NCBI GenBank assembly: GCA_031553195.1
Contig: JAVBLV010000016.1
Span: forward strand, 1 to 60,581
From: JAVBLV01 sp031553195
GTDB taxonomy: Bacteria; Bacteroidota; Bacteroidia; Bacteroidales; P3
DNA: 60,581 nt
Reading direction: 5' to 3'
Shown here: in pieces, positions 16,790 to 25,138 of the stretch
Numbering within the stretch: the stretch's first letter is position 1
How the letters are laid out: the number at the start of each line of letters is the position of its first letter
The notes under the pieces: generated by a model
What the model was told of the DNA's origin: nothing
Seen by the model: only the letters and a program-made list of their open reading frames with translations
The model's database searches: none
Position numbers and translations under genes: made by a program

Positions 16790-18283
16790 ATGAAAGAATC
16801 TATTCTCATTATTGGCGGCGGTATTGGCGGTTTGGTCTGTGGAGCCATACTGGCAAAAGAAGGTTACCATGTGCGTGTAATTGAAAAACATACCGTTGCC
16901 GGCGGCGGATTACATATGTTTAAACGTTATGGCGTTGGATTCGAAACCGGAATGCATATTGTAAGTGGATTTGAAGAAACAGGCGTTCTAAGAAAACTTT
17001 TCACCTACCTTGGCGTAATGGATAAGTTACATATTAAGCCGGCTGACCCAGACGGATTTGAACGTCTTCTCTTTAAAAGCGAAAATAAAACTTACCGGCT
17101 GCCTATTGGGCGTCAGAATTTTGTAAATACATTAGGCGAATATTTTCCTGAAGAAAAAGAAAACATTCATAGATACATCGATAAAGTGTATGATATATGC
17201 GAAAATATTCCGCTCTTTAATTTGAAAGTATCTCAAAACGGATATCTGCAAACAGAAGCGATATCTACAAATATTGGCGATTTTATTGAATCTTTTACAA
17301 AGAATGAAAAACTCCAATCCATATTAGCATGGAACAATGCGTTATACGGCGGCGAAAAAGAGAAAACCCCAGCTTACATCGGAGCCTTGATTACCAAATT
17401 TTATATTGAGGGCGCCAGTCGTTTTGTTGATGGAAGTCAACAACTAGCCGACGCTTTAGCGAACATCATTATTGAGAATGACGGAGAAGTCGTTACTGGA
17501 AATGGCGTAAAATTCATCGATATTCAAGATAAAAGAATTCAAAAAATTTTGACCGAAGACGGACAAGAATACACAGCCGATTGGTATATTTCCGCCATTC
17601 ATACTTCTTCCATGTTCAAGCTGATGGATATTTCCAAAATCCAAAAATCATATTACAACCGGATAGATAATATACCAAACTCTTACTCTTCGTTTACCAT
17701 ATTTATAATTTTTAAACCCAATAGTTTTCCTTATTTGAATCACACTTGTTATACGATTCCAGATTATAACAGCATATGGAAATTTGCTTCTTATACCGAT
17801 AAAGAATGGCCGAACGGTTTCATGTACATTACGCCACCGGTTACCGACAACGACCAATTTGCAAAAAAAATGATTGTAAACGCTATTATGCGATATGATA
17901 CAGTTAAACAATGGGAAAATTCTTCAGTTGGGAAAAGAGGCGATGACTATAAAGATTTTAAAAAGCAGTGTCAGGAAAAAATATTGGATGCCTTAGAAGA
18001 AATTTATCCCGGATTCCGGTCAAAAATAGACAAAGTATTCAGCGCTACGCCGCTTACCATTCGCGATTATTTTAATGTGAAAGAAGGCGCTATCTATGGA
18101 ACCGTACAGGATTGCCGTAATATGGCGGCTTCTCACGTAGCCATAAGAACAAAGTTTGATAATTTATTGCTCACAGGACAAAATATTAATTTGCATGGAA
18201 TATTGGGAGTTCCTTTAACATCTATTTCAACTTGCGGCGAATTAATCGGACTAGAAAATCTTCTAAACAAAATCAATAAATAA
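16790..18283 (+). CDS. NAD(P)/FAD-dependent oxidoreductase, phytoene-desaturase/retinol-saturase-like (copy 2)
   Basis: A 497-residue paralogue of the preceding gene. Its Rossmann loop is IIGGGIGGLVCG (G9-x-G11-x2-G14) and the C-terminal FAD motif is LTGQNINLHGILGVPL. The pair shares matching landmarks all along, such as FETGMHI against FETGMHY and SSVGKRGDDYKDFK against SSRGKRGEDYEEFK, so they arose by duplication and then diverged clearly. Its expected role is redox tailoring of the polyene. Because both keep their FAD motifs, neither looks like a decayed copy. Confidence 0.8.
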   Translation: MKESILIIGGGIGGLVCGAILAKEGYHVRVIEKHTVAGGGLHMFKRYGVGFETGMHIVSGFEETGVLRKLFTYLGVMDKLHIKPADPDGFERLLFKSENKTYRLPIGRQNFVNTLGEYFPEEKENIHRYIDKVYDICENIPLFNLKVSQNGYLQTEAISTNIGDFIESFTKNEKLQSILAWNNALYGGEKEKTPAYIGALITKFYIEGASRFVDGSQQLADALANIIIENDGEVVTGNGVKFIDIQDKRIQKILTEDGQEYTADWYISAIHTSSMFKLMDISKIQKSYYNRIDNIPNSYSSFTIFIIFKPNSFPYLNHTCYTIPDYNSIWKFASYTDKEWPNGFMYITPPVTDNDQFAKKMIVNAIMRYDTVKQWENSSVGKRGDDYKDFKKQCQEKILDALEEIYPGFRSKIDKVFSATPLTIRDYFNVKEGAIYGTVQDCRNMAASHVAIRTKFDNLLLTGQNINLHGILGVPLTSISTCGELIGLENLLNKINK

Positions 18284-18310
18284 GAAAATTAATGATGAGC
18301 AAATTTTTAA

Positions 18311-18450
18311 TGACTATCCTCGATAATACCCCCAACCCCCTAAAGGAGGCTAATTTAAGAAAAACGACTGCCCAAAAGTCCCCTTTAGGGAATTTAGGGG
18401 TAATAAAACCTATCTTTTCAAAAGTTAGGGGCAACATTATAGATTATCAT
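18311..18450 (+). repeat. Family-2 repeat, copy A (CCCCCTAAAGG hairpin)
   Basis: A 140-base repeat with inverted arms (AACCCCCTAAAGGAGG and CCCCTTTAGGGAATTTAGGGG), about 90% identical by eye to 19875-20012 and in the same orientation. The rest of the 303-base gap between genes holds only this repeat and, at 18541-18568, a short family-1-like right arm (GTCCTTCGTGGGATAAAA). A 76-codon frame here is entirely repeat sequence and is not a gene. Confidence 0.85.
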
Positions 18451-18586
18451 AATTTTTACTGTCCCGCATTTTTAATTACAAAAGCCTTTGTGCTCTTTGG
18501 TCTTTTGGGGATAGGATATTAAATAAGATTAACGAATTAATAAAGTTTATTGTCCTTCGTGGGATAAAACCAAAACAGAAAAGTAT

Positions 18587-19864
18587 ATGAAACTAAAACT
18601 AATTTACCCAAGATGGGAAAAGTTGCGCGGACAAACCACCTTTAATTTACCGCCTCATGGGCCGGTTGCTTTTGCAGCTACCCTTCCCGAATATGTCGAC
18701 GTATCTTTTATCGATGAAAACGTAGAAGATATTAATTTCGATGAAAATTGCGACTTTGTGGCCATTTCGATGATGTTGAGTACGCAAGTAAAACGCGGCT
18801 GGGAAATCGCCGGCGAGTTTCGCAAACGTGGTAAAAAAGTCATGTTCGGCGGCATTTCCACCATGTTGCATGCTGAAGAAACTATGGAACATGCCGACGC
18901 CGTTTTCCTGGGCGAAGCCGAAGGTCGCATGGAAGAAGTTCTCAACGATTTTCGCCAAAACAAACTAAAAAAAGTTTACAATTTCATGGGTAACCATCCG
19001 CCTATCGAATCCGTCGGTCCTGCGCGCCGCGATTTGTATAAGCGCGATTTATACAACCACAAAGGCGTACAAATGGTAGATTTGTTCCATGCTTCGCGCG
19101 GATGCCGTTTTAGTTGCTATCCTTGCGCCGTTTCTTATTTGGGCGGGCGGGTTTTTCGTCCCCGGCCGATGGATAAGGTAGTTGAAGAATTGGCTTCTAT
19201 CGAAAACAATCGTATGTTCGTAGTTGATAACTCATTGGCGCAAAATAAGGAATGGGAATTGGACCTTTTTAAAGAAATGATTCCTTTCAAGAAAAAATGG
19301 ATCAGCCACACGATTGAAGACGATCCAGAAATTCTCGACCTTGCCGCTCAAGCAGGCGCCTGGTACGTGTATCAAGCTGTATATGACACTTCTAATTATA
19401 TTAAAGAGCGAGTCAAACGCTACCATGACTATGGGATTGGCGTAGAGGGAACTATTTTATTGGGACTCGACAACCAATCGGAAGATGAAATAAAACGCTT
19501 GATTGACTTTTTGTTGGAAATAGATTTGGATTTAGCCGAATTTACCGTTATGACGCCTTTCCCTCATACCAAAGGATATGACGATCTGTTGCGCCAAAAC
19601 CGTATTTTCGACTTTGATTGGAATCATTACAACGCCGGACAAGTGGTTTTTCACCCTAAACAAATGTCGGCCGAAAAATTACAGGAACTATACGACTATG
19701 CCTGGACATCGTTTTATGCCGATGAATCGCAGGAATCGAAAATGATGCGCTTGTTTACCAATGTCGTTATGCGCGAAATGGAAGATGGAACCTACCGTCC
19801 GCGCGACCGTAAATTAGTCAATAAATCATTCGGAAAAGACGTTGTTCGCAATATTGCTAAATAA
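18587..19864 (+). CDS. B12-binding-type radical SAM protein (second in the cluster)
   Basis: A 425-residue protein. About 1-125 resemble a cobalamin-binding Rossmann domain (FDENCDFVAISMMLS, MFGGISTMLHAEE, DAVFLGEAEG). A radical SAM domain follows with C173-x3-C177-x2-C180 in SRGCRFSCYPC. The DxHxxG B12 ligand motif is not visible. Such enzymes do hard carbon chemistry (methylation, ring changes). It is inferred to tailor the polyene or its head group. The gene is bracketed by two direct copies of the 140-base family-2 repeat, so it could be lost or moved as a unit by recombination. Confidence 0.82.
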   Translation: MKLKLIYPRWEKLRGQTTFNLPPHGPVAFAATLPEYVDVSFIDENVEDINFDENCDFVAISMMLSTQVKRGWEIAGEFRKRGKKVMFGGISTMLHAEETMEHADAVFLGEAEGRMEEVLNDFRQNKLKKVYNFMGNHPPIESVGPARRDLYKRDLYNHKGVQMVDLFHASRGCRFSCYPCAVSYLGGRVFRPRPMDKVVEELASIENNRMFVVDNSLAQNKEWELDLFKEMIPFKKKWISHTIEDDPEILDLAAQAGAWYVYQAVYDTSNYIKERVKRYHDYGIGVEGTILLGLDNQSEDEIKRLIDFLLEIDLDLAEFTVMTPFPHTKGYDDLLRQNRIFDFDWNHYNAGQVVFHPKQMSAEKLQELYDYAWTSFYADESQESKMMRLFTNVVMREMEDGTYRPRDRKLVNKSFGKDVVRNIAK

Positions 19865-19874
19865 TAATTTAAAA

Positions 19875-20012
19875 TGACTATCCTCGATAATACCCCCAAC
19901 CCCCTAAAGGGGTTAATTTAAGAAAAACGATTGCCCAAAAGTCCCCCTTAGGGGATTTAGGGGTAATAAAACCTGTTTTTTCAAAGATTAGGGGAACATT
20001 GTGGATTATCAT
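19875..20012 (+). repeat. Family-2 repeat, copy B
   Basis: A direct copy of 18311-18450 starting TGACTATCCTCGATAATACC and containing the same inverted arms. It begins 10 bases after the radical SAM stop. A family-1-like remnant (about 20020-20080, CACATAAAGACACAAAG ... TTGGATAAAA) follows immediately. Confidence 0.85.
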
Positions 20013-20093
20013 TTAATTTAATCACATAAAGACACAAAGAAAAAACTTAATACGCACTATGTGCTTTTATTGGATAAAATAAATAATTCAAAA

Positions 20094-20465
20094 ATGAAAG
20101 TTCCTGAAAAATATTACGACGAAGTGTTTGATTTCCTTGGGCAATGGGATCAACCTTCGCAATGCGGATTGAAAATTATCGATAAAGGAAATAAAAAAAT
20201 AGTGATTGTAACGGAATTATACCAGGATAATCCCGGGACTTCGGTAACAGCCGCGGCAGGCAATTTAGCCATGCAAATTTGTAAAGCAAAAAAATTAAAC
20301 ATCTCCGATATTATTTATCTGGAATGTAATCCCGACACAGACTCCAAACTCTCGTTTTACGATGAAGAATATTTCGAAGCAACCTTTACGGAAACGGACG
20401 GCAAACTAGTTGATCCAAAGTATCGTCAACTCTCGACAGATGAAATAAAATTTTTATTTGCATAA
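20094..20465 (+). CDS. Uncharacterised small protein
   Basis: A 123-residue soluble, acidic protein that I do not recognise. The ATG at 20094 is preferred over an upstream GTG at 20061 that lies in repeat-like sequence. There is no signal peptide or membrane segment. Visible features are an opening helix (KVPEKYYDEVFDFLG), a beta strand KKIVIVTELYQDNPGTSVT, an alanine-rich stretch AAAGNLAMQICKAKKLN and a closing LSTDEIKFLF. It follows the second radical SAM gene in the same direction and may act with it. Nothing in the sequence gives a function. Confidence 0.6.
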   Translation: MKVPEKYYDEVFDFLGQWDQPSQCGLKIIDKGNKKIVIVTELYQDNPGTSVTAAAGNLAMQICKAKKLNISDIIYLECNPDTDSKLSFYDEEYFEATFTETDGKLVDPKYRQLSTDEIKFLFA

Positions 20466-20492
20466 TCCCAACGCCAATCCAAAGTTATGCTT

Positions 20493-20523
20493 TATGACAA
20501 GAAATATTTTTGGGGTACCTTTG
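20493..20523 (+). promoter_or_regulatory. Candidate Bacteroidetes-type promoter
   Basis: A perfect -7 box TACCTTTG (20516-20523) with a near-consensus -33 box TATG (20493-20496), spaced 19 bases. It lies about 140 bases before the secreted-protein gene at 20661 and just after the upstream stop. The last block of the cluster (20.6-24.7 kb) may therefore have its own transcript. Confidence 0.6.
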
Positions 20524-20660
20524 CCAATAAAATAGAAAACTATTCGTTTGACAACAACGCAAATAATCGACAAAAAAGAGTTAAATTTATACGTCGTCAA
20601 ATAATTTAAAAAACTTCGACGATGCTAAAAACCAAATTATTAACAATAAAAAAAATGATT

Positions 20661-21266
20661 ATGAAAAAAGTATTTTTACTAGCGACATGCGCTTTTTTAA
20701 GCATTTCTGCATTAAAAGCCCAGAAATTGGTAGAGGGGTCTCTTGCTTTTCTTAAAAATGAGAAACAAATTCATTTCGTATTTGACTATACCGATATGAA
20801 AGTCGATGGCGACCCAGAAGAAAAATATGTAGCCAAAGAAGTCAAAGATAAAAATAAAGACAAGAAAGGAAGCGGCGACGAGTGGAAGAAAAAATGGGAA
20901 ACTACTTACAGAACCAAGTATTTTCAAGAACGCTTCATCAGCGATTTTAACAAAGAAACCAAAGGCGCTCTTGAAGGCGGATATTTCGAAAATGCGAAAT
21001 ATCAAGCTATTATTAAAACGATTGATATGGACCCCGGGTTTTATGGCGGCGTAATACAAGCAGAAGCATGGGTAAAGCTTGTAGTTACCATTACCGAAAA
21101 AGGTTCATCGGATGTTTTAGCAAAAATTGAAATTAAAAAAGCGGAAGGAAGTAAATACGATATGGTATCTATGCCGGTATTTGAACTTCGCATCGCAAGC
21201 GCTTATGGAGAAGGCGGCGAAGATTTGGCAGAATTTCTTATAAAACAAATAAAAAAAGCAAAATAA
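20661..21266 (+). CDS. Secreted protein of unknown function
   Basis: A 201-residue protein starting with a clear signal peptide (MKKVFLLATCAFLSISALKAQ). An in-frame ATG two codons upstream is equally possible. The mature part has a lysine-rich acidic linker (about 60-80, KEVKDKNKDKKGSGDEWKKK) between beta-rich segments and ends in a helix EDLAEFLIKQIKKAK. It is probably periplasmic or surface-exposed. I do not recognise the family. It is the first gene after a good promoter and precedes an esterase gene in the same direction. Confidence 0.65.
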   Translation: MKKVFLLATCAFLSISALKAQKLVEGSLAFLKNEKQIHFVFDYTDMKVDGDPEEKYVAKEVKDKNKDKKGSGDEWKKKWETTYRTKYFQERFISDFNKETKGALEGGYFENAKYQAIIKTIDMDPGFYGGVIQAEAWVKLVVTITEKGSSDVLAKIEIKKAEGSKYDMVSMPVFELRIASAYGEGGEDLAEFLIKQIKKAK

Positions 21267-21343
21267 ATTTCTTGATAACTTTATACAAATGGGAATAGAA
21301 ATTTGTACGGATTTTTATTTCCATTTGTCTTATTTTTAATGTA

Positions 21344-22210
21344 ATGAGAATAATTACAATTCTTTTTCCACTTCTGCTTTCAATTACATTACAAGCCCAA
21401 ACTATTAAGATTTGGGGCGAAAATCCCGCGTCTTCAAAAATGAAGCGTCCGGAATTGACTGTTTTCAAAGCAACGGAAAACCCAACCGGAATTTCGGTTA
21501 TTATCTGTCCGGGCGGGAGCTACCGGTATATGGGTATCAAGCATGAAGGTTACGAGGTGGCGGAATGGTTGAATAAACAAGGGATTACAGCCTTTGTGCT
21601 TCGTTACCGGACCGGATTCTATGGCAACCATCATCCGGCCATGATTCAGGATCTGCAACGCGCTATCCAATTCGTAAAGGAAAATAGCTTGGAGTATAAC
21701 ATTGATACTGCAAGAGTCGGATTGATCGGTTTCTCGGCCGGCGGACATTTAGTGGGAACTGCCGCTACCTATTTTGACGCCAATTTCATGGCCCCTTTGG
21801 GCATTCACCCAAAAGTATCGTTGCGTCCCGCATTTGTCGCTATGATCTACCCTGTAATATCCATGACCGATAGCATCGCGCATAAGCGTTCGCGTAAGAA
21901 TTTACTTACGAAACATTACACGCCCGAAATGGCGCATATGATGTCGTTGGAACAAAATGTACGCGCCGATATGCCCCCTGTTTTCCTTATCCAATGCAAA
22001 GGCGACAAAACCGTCGATTACCGCAACGCCGTTTGTTATGATGCCGCGCTAACAAGCAAAAATGTACTACATTATTTCAAACTCTACGACGAAGAAGGAC
22101 ATGGCTTTGGAATCAACCCCAAAAGAGGGAATGGTAAAGCGCCTTTATGGAATTTGGACTTTATCCCGTGGTTGGAAAAAATCGAACAAGTACAAATACC
22201 ATTAAAATAA
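21344..22210 (+). CDS. Secreted alpha/beta-hydrolase, acetyl-esterase-like
   Basis: A 288-residue alpha/beta-hydrolase with a signal peptide (MRIITILFPLLLSITLQAQ). The oxyanion-hole loop is CPGGSYRYM (55-63). The nucleophile is S131 in IGFSAGGH, the likely acid is D221 in CKGDKTV, and the His is H253 in EEGHGFG. The triad is complete. The family (BD-FAE/acetylxylan-esterase-like) removes acetyl or other acyl groups from sugars or small molecules. At the end of a polyene cluster it may trim an ester on the product, but a role in polysaccharide use is equally possible. One base separates it from the ligase gene. Confidence 0.78.
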   Translation: MRIITILFPLLLSITLQAQTIKIWGENPASSKMKRPELTVFKATENPTGISVIICPGGSYRYMGIKHEGYEVAEWLNKQGITAFVLRYRTGFYGNHHPAMIQDLQRAIQFVKENSLEYNIDTARVGLIGFSAGGHLVGTAATYFDANFMAPLGIHPKVSLRPAFVAMIYPVISMTDSIAHKRSRKNLLTKHYTPEMAHMMSLEQNVRADMPPVFLIQCKGDKTVDYRNAVCYDAALTSKNVLHYFKLYDEEGHGFGINPKRGNGKAPLWNLDFIPWLEKIEQVQIPLK

Positions 22211-22211
22211 G

Positions 22212-23513
22212 ATGAATCAAACACAAAATATAGAATTTCAATCGCGTGAAACCATCAAACAGTTTCAGGAAGAGAAATTGACCGAAGCGTTGAACTATCT
22301 TAACAAACGTTCTCCCTTCTACCAAAGCCTTTTTAAAACGCATTGTATCGATATCAATTCCATTAAAACGACAGATGATTTGCAGCAAATCCCATTTACC
22401 GATAAGAGTGATTTGCAATTACATAACGACGATTTCCTATGTGTCCCCAGGGAAGAAATTATTGATTATATCACGACTTCCGGCACCCTGGGCGACCCTG
22501 TTACTTTTGCCATGACCGACGCCGATTTGGAACGTTTAGCTTACAATGAACAAATTTCATTCGAATGTGCAGATGCAAAAAAAGGCGACATTTTCCAGTT
22601 GATGACCACCATTGATAAACGTTTCATGGCCGGACTCGCTTACTTTTTAGGCGTGAGAAAATTAGGAGCAAGCATCATTCGCGTGGGCAACGGAATTGCA
22701 GAACTTCAATGGGATACTATTGAACGGATTAAACCTAACATTGCTATTGTGGTCCCTTCGTTTATTCTCCGTCTAATAAAATATGCCGAAGAGCATGGTA
22801 TTGATTATAAAAATTCCAGCATCAGAAAACTGGTTTGTATCGGCGAAAATATTCGAGAACAAGATTTTTCATTAAACCTTTTAGGACAAAGTATTAAAGA
22901 AAAGTGGGATGTTGAACTCTATTCTACCTATGCTTCTACCGAAATGGCTACTACATTTACCGAATGCAAACATGGTTGCGGCGGGCATCATCATCCTGAA
23001 TTAATTATTTGCGAATTGGTCGGCGAAGACGGCTGCGTCGTTCCCGAAGGGGAAATAGGCGAATTAGTTATCACTACCTTAGGCGTAGAAGGAATGCCCC
23101 TTCTTCGTTTCCGCACCGGCGATTTAGCATGTTTTCATACCGAGCCTTGCGCATGCGGACGAACTACCATGCGTATAAGTCCCATTGTAGGACGTTTAAA
23201 TCACATGGTAAAATACAAAGGAACAACGCTTTACCCACCATCCATCTTTGATGTGCTAGATAATGTGCCATACGTGGAAAATTACATATTGGAAGTAATT
23301 GATGACGAATGCGGCAACGACAATGTAATTATTAAAATCGGTATCAATGAACATCCTGGATATGACATTGTTAAAGATTTAAAAGACCGTTTCAGGGCGC
23401 GTATCCGCGTTGCCCCCGATATAGAAATTTGTCCGGCGGAAGAAATCCGTAAAGTATCAACGCCTGATATCACCCGTAAACCTATTAAATTTATTGACAA
23501 TCGCAAAAAATAA
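22212..23513 (+). CDS. AMP-forming ligase of the phenylacetate-CoA ligase (PaaK) family
   Basis: A 433-residue adenylate-forming enzyme. The P-loop-like motif ITTSGTLGDPVTFAMT lies near 91-106, YSTYASTEMATTF in the middle, and MPLLRFRTGDL is the conserved acyl-adenylate motif. Cysteines in CKHGCGGHHH and CACGR resemble the Zn-binding pairs of PaaK-type enzymes. The C-terminal lid follows VGRLNHMVKYKG. It would activate a carboxylic acid, plausibly the aromatic starter of the polyene, to the AMP and then the CoA or ACP thioester. It is packed between the esterase and an acyltransferase. Confidence 0.85.
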   Translation: MNQTQNIEFQSRETIKQFQEEKLTEALNYLNKRSPFYQSLFKTHCIDINSIKTTDDLQQIPFTDKSDLQLHNDDFLCVPREEIIDYITTSGTLGDPVTFAMTDADLERLAYNEQISFECADAKKGDIFQLMTTIDKRFMAGLAYFLGVRKLGASIIRVGNGIAELQWDTIERIKPNIAIVVPSFILRLIKYAEEHGIDYKNSSIRKLVCIGENIREQDFSLNLLGQSIKEKWDVELYSTYASTEMATTFTECKHGCGGHHHPELIICELVGEDGCVVPEGEIGELVITTLGVEGMPLLRFRTGDLACFHTEPCACGRTTMRISPIVGRLNHMVKYKGTTLYPPSIFDVLDNVPYVENYILEVIDDECGNDNVIIKIGINEHPGYDIVKDLKDRFRARIRVAPDIEICPAEEIRKVSTPDITRKPIKFIDNRKK

Positions 23514-23517
23514 TATA

Positions 23518-24660
23518 ATGGAGATAAGATTTGACGATATTCGCCCCTACAACCAAGACGAAATAGCCCCCGCCATGCAACGCATTGCCAATAGCGAGTA
23601 CTTGCCAGCCATGACGGAATTTGTTTTTCCCGGAAAAGATATAGAGGAAATCAGGAAAATGCTGTTAAGTTTTAAAACCACTCACGATTTCCAAATTGGC
23701 GTAATGTATCATTTTAATAACCAAGTAATCAAAAATACAACAACCGGTCTTTCTTTCAGCGGTCTGGAATATTTAGATCCGCAAAAAAACTATCTTTTTG
23801 TATCCAACCATCGCGATATAGTAATGGATTCTTCGCTTTTACAACAAATTTTGTACAAAAACGGTTTCCGTACCACCGAAATTACTTTCGGCAGTAATTT
23901 GATGAGTTCTCAACTTGTAGTGGACATCGGCAAATCGAATAAGATGTTTAAGGTGGCAAGGGGCGAGAATCCAAGAGATTTTTATAAAACGTCATTGCAC
24001 CTTTCGGAATATATACGTTACACGCTTACGACAAAAGGCGAATCGGTCTGGATTGCCCAACGTAACGGACGTACTAAAGATGGCAACGACCTCACCGATC
24101 AGGGGATAATTAAAATGTTCGCCATGAGCGGGGGCAAAGATTTAGCGGATAATCTCGATGAACTCAAAATAGTCCCCATCGCCATCTCCTACCAATGGGA
24201 ACCCTGCGACCGGTTCAAAGTACGCGAATTATACCAAACGCGAAACGGCAAAAAATATATCAAACAAAAAGACGAAGACCTCATCAGCGTCCTTACCGGA
24301 ATTATGCAACCCAAAGGCAAAGTAAATATTAATATATGTCAACCCTTGCAAAAAGAAGAATTACAACAAATCGCAAAAGAAAGTCCTTCTAACGAATTTT
24401 ACAAAAATGTGGCAACTTTAATTGATAATCGCATTTATCAAAATTATAAACTATTTAGTACAAACTATATTGCACATGATTTACGTTCCGGAGTCAATCA
24501 TTTTATTGATAAATACTCGCAACAGGAAAAAGAAGAATTTATACAACGATTTCAAGAAATATCAGCTTCCATTAATGACGATAAAGAAACAGTAAGCAAA
24601 ATATTTTTAGGAATTTATGCCAATCCTATAGACAAAGGAACAACACTTGTAAATAATTAA
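23518..24660 (+). CDS. 1-acylglycerol-3-phosphate-acyltransferase-like protein
   Basis: A 380-residue LPLAT-fold protein. The ATG at 23518 (MEIRFDDIRP) is chosen, 4 bases after the ligase stop. FVSNHRDIVMDSS at 94-106 stands where HX4D is expected, but the spacing here is H98 to D104 (five residues between). IAQRNGRTKDGND is at the place of the FPEGTRS substrate motif. It probably transfers an acyl chain to a lipid acceptor, with the polyene acid as possible donor. With the acyltransferase domain of the exporter fusion this makes two acyltransferases in the cluster. It is the last gene before the tRNA. Confidence 0.75.
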   Translation: MEIRFDDIRPYNQDEIAPAMQRIANSEYLPAMTEFVFPGKDIEEIRKMLLSFKTTHDFQIGVMYHFNNQVIKNTTTGLSFSGLEYLDPQKNYLFVSNHRDIVMDSSLLQQILYKNGFRTTEITFGSNLMSSQLVVDIGKSNKMFKVARGENPRDFYKTSLHLSEYIRYTLTTKGESVWIAQRNGRTKDGNDLTDQGIIKMFAMSGGKDLADNLDELKIVPIAISYQWEPCDRFKVRELYQTRNGKKYIKQKDEDLISVLTGIMQPKGKVNINICQPLQKEELQQIAKESPSNEFYKNVATLIDNRIYQNYKLFSTNYIAHDLRSGVNHFIDKYSQQEKEEFIQRFQEISASINDDKETVSKIFLGIYANPIDKGTTLVNN

Positions 24661-24750
24661 AGATCAACATGAAACAAAATATTAAGCAAGCCATATAATA
24701 TTTTCATATTGGTAAGTTAAGCTTTTTGTGCATTCAAATTCTATTCAAAA

Positions 24751-24781
24751 TTTGCCATAAATATTTTTTTTTGTATCTTTG
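24751..24781 (+). promoter_or_regulatory. Promoter of tRNA-Leu
   Basis: A consensus Bacteroidetes sigma-ABfr-type promoter: TTTG (24751-24754), 19 bases, TATCTTTG (24774-24781). Transcription should begin about 7 bases later, roughly 30 bases before the mature tRNA. Confidence 0.85.
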
Positions 24782-24819
24782 CAACGCTTTTAGAGCAATA
24801 AAAGTTCTTGAAAATACTT

Positions 24820-24903
24820 GCCCAGGTGGCGGAATTGGTAGACGCGTCGGTCTCAAAAACCGATGAGGTAACACTCATGCCGGTTCGATCCCGGCCCCGG
24901 GTA
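24820..24903 (+). tRNA. tRNA-Leu (anticodon CAA)
   Basis: An 84-base class II tRNA. Acceptor GCCCAGG; D-arm GGCGGAATTGGTAGACGC; anticodon stem TCGGT/ACCGA with loop CTCAAAA (anticodon CAA); a variable arm TGAGGTAACACTCA; and T-arm GCCGGTTCGATCCCGGC. The 3' acceptor strand CCCGGGT leaves A5-C68 unpaired and a G1-U72 wobble. CCA is not encoded after the discriminator A. Confidence 0.93.
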
Positions 24904-24913
24904 CGGAGAAAAC

Positions 24914-24950
24914 AAAAGCCTAGCTGATAATAAATCGGTTAGGCTTTTTT
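24914..24950 (+). terminator. Rho-independent terminator after tRNA-Leu
   Basis: Stem AAAGCCTA / TAGGCTTT around a 17-base loop, closed by a run of T starting 10 bases after the tRNA. The following 190 bases up to the ftsK stop show nothing else. Confidence 0.85.
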
Positions 24951-25138
24951 CTTTGAGGAGTTGTTCTCAAATTATTTTAGCATTTTATATATTCTGTCAT
25001 TGGTAATAACACAATAACGAAACCAATAATAATACAAACTATTCCTTGGCACATACTTACTGTAAAAGGTTGTAACGTTATTCTTAATGTTAAACGTATT
25101 CAAAAAGACTAGTCAACATCATTCCAAAATCGAAGTCA

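Noticed and set aside
18292..18522. A 76-codon open frame between the second flavoprotein and the radical SAM gene
   Set aside because: It is made wholly of the family-2 hairpin repeat and a family-1 fragment and has no protein character.
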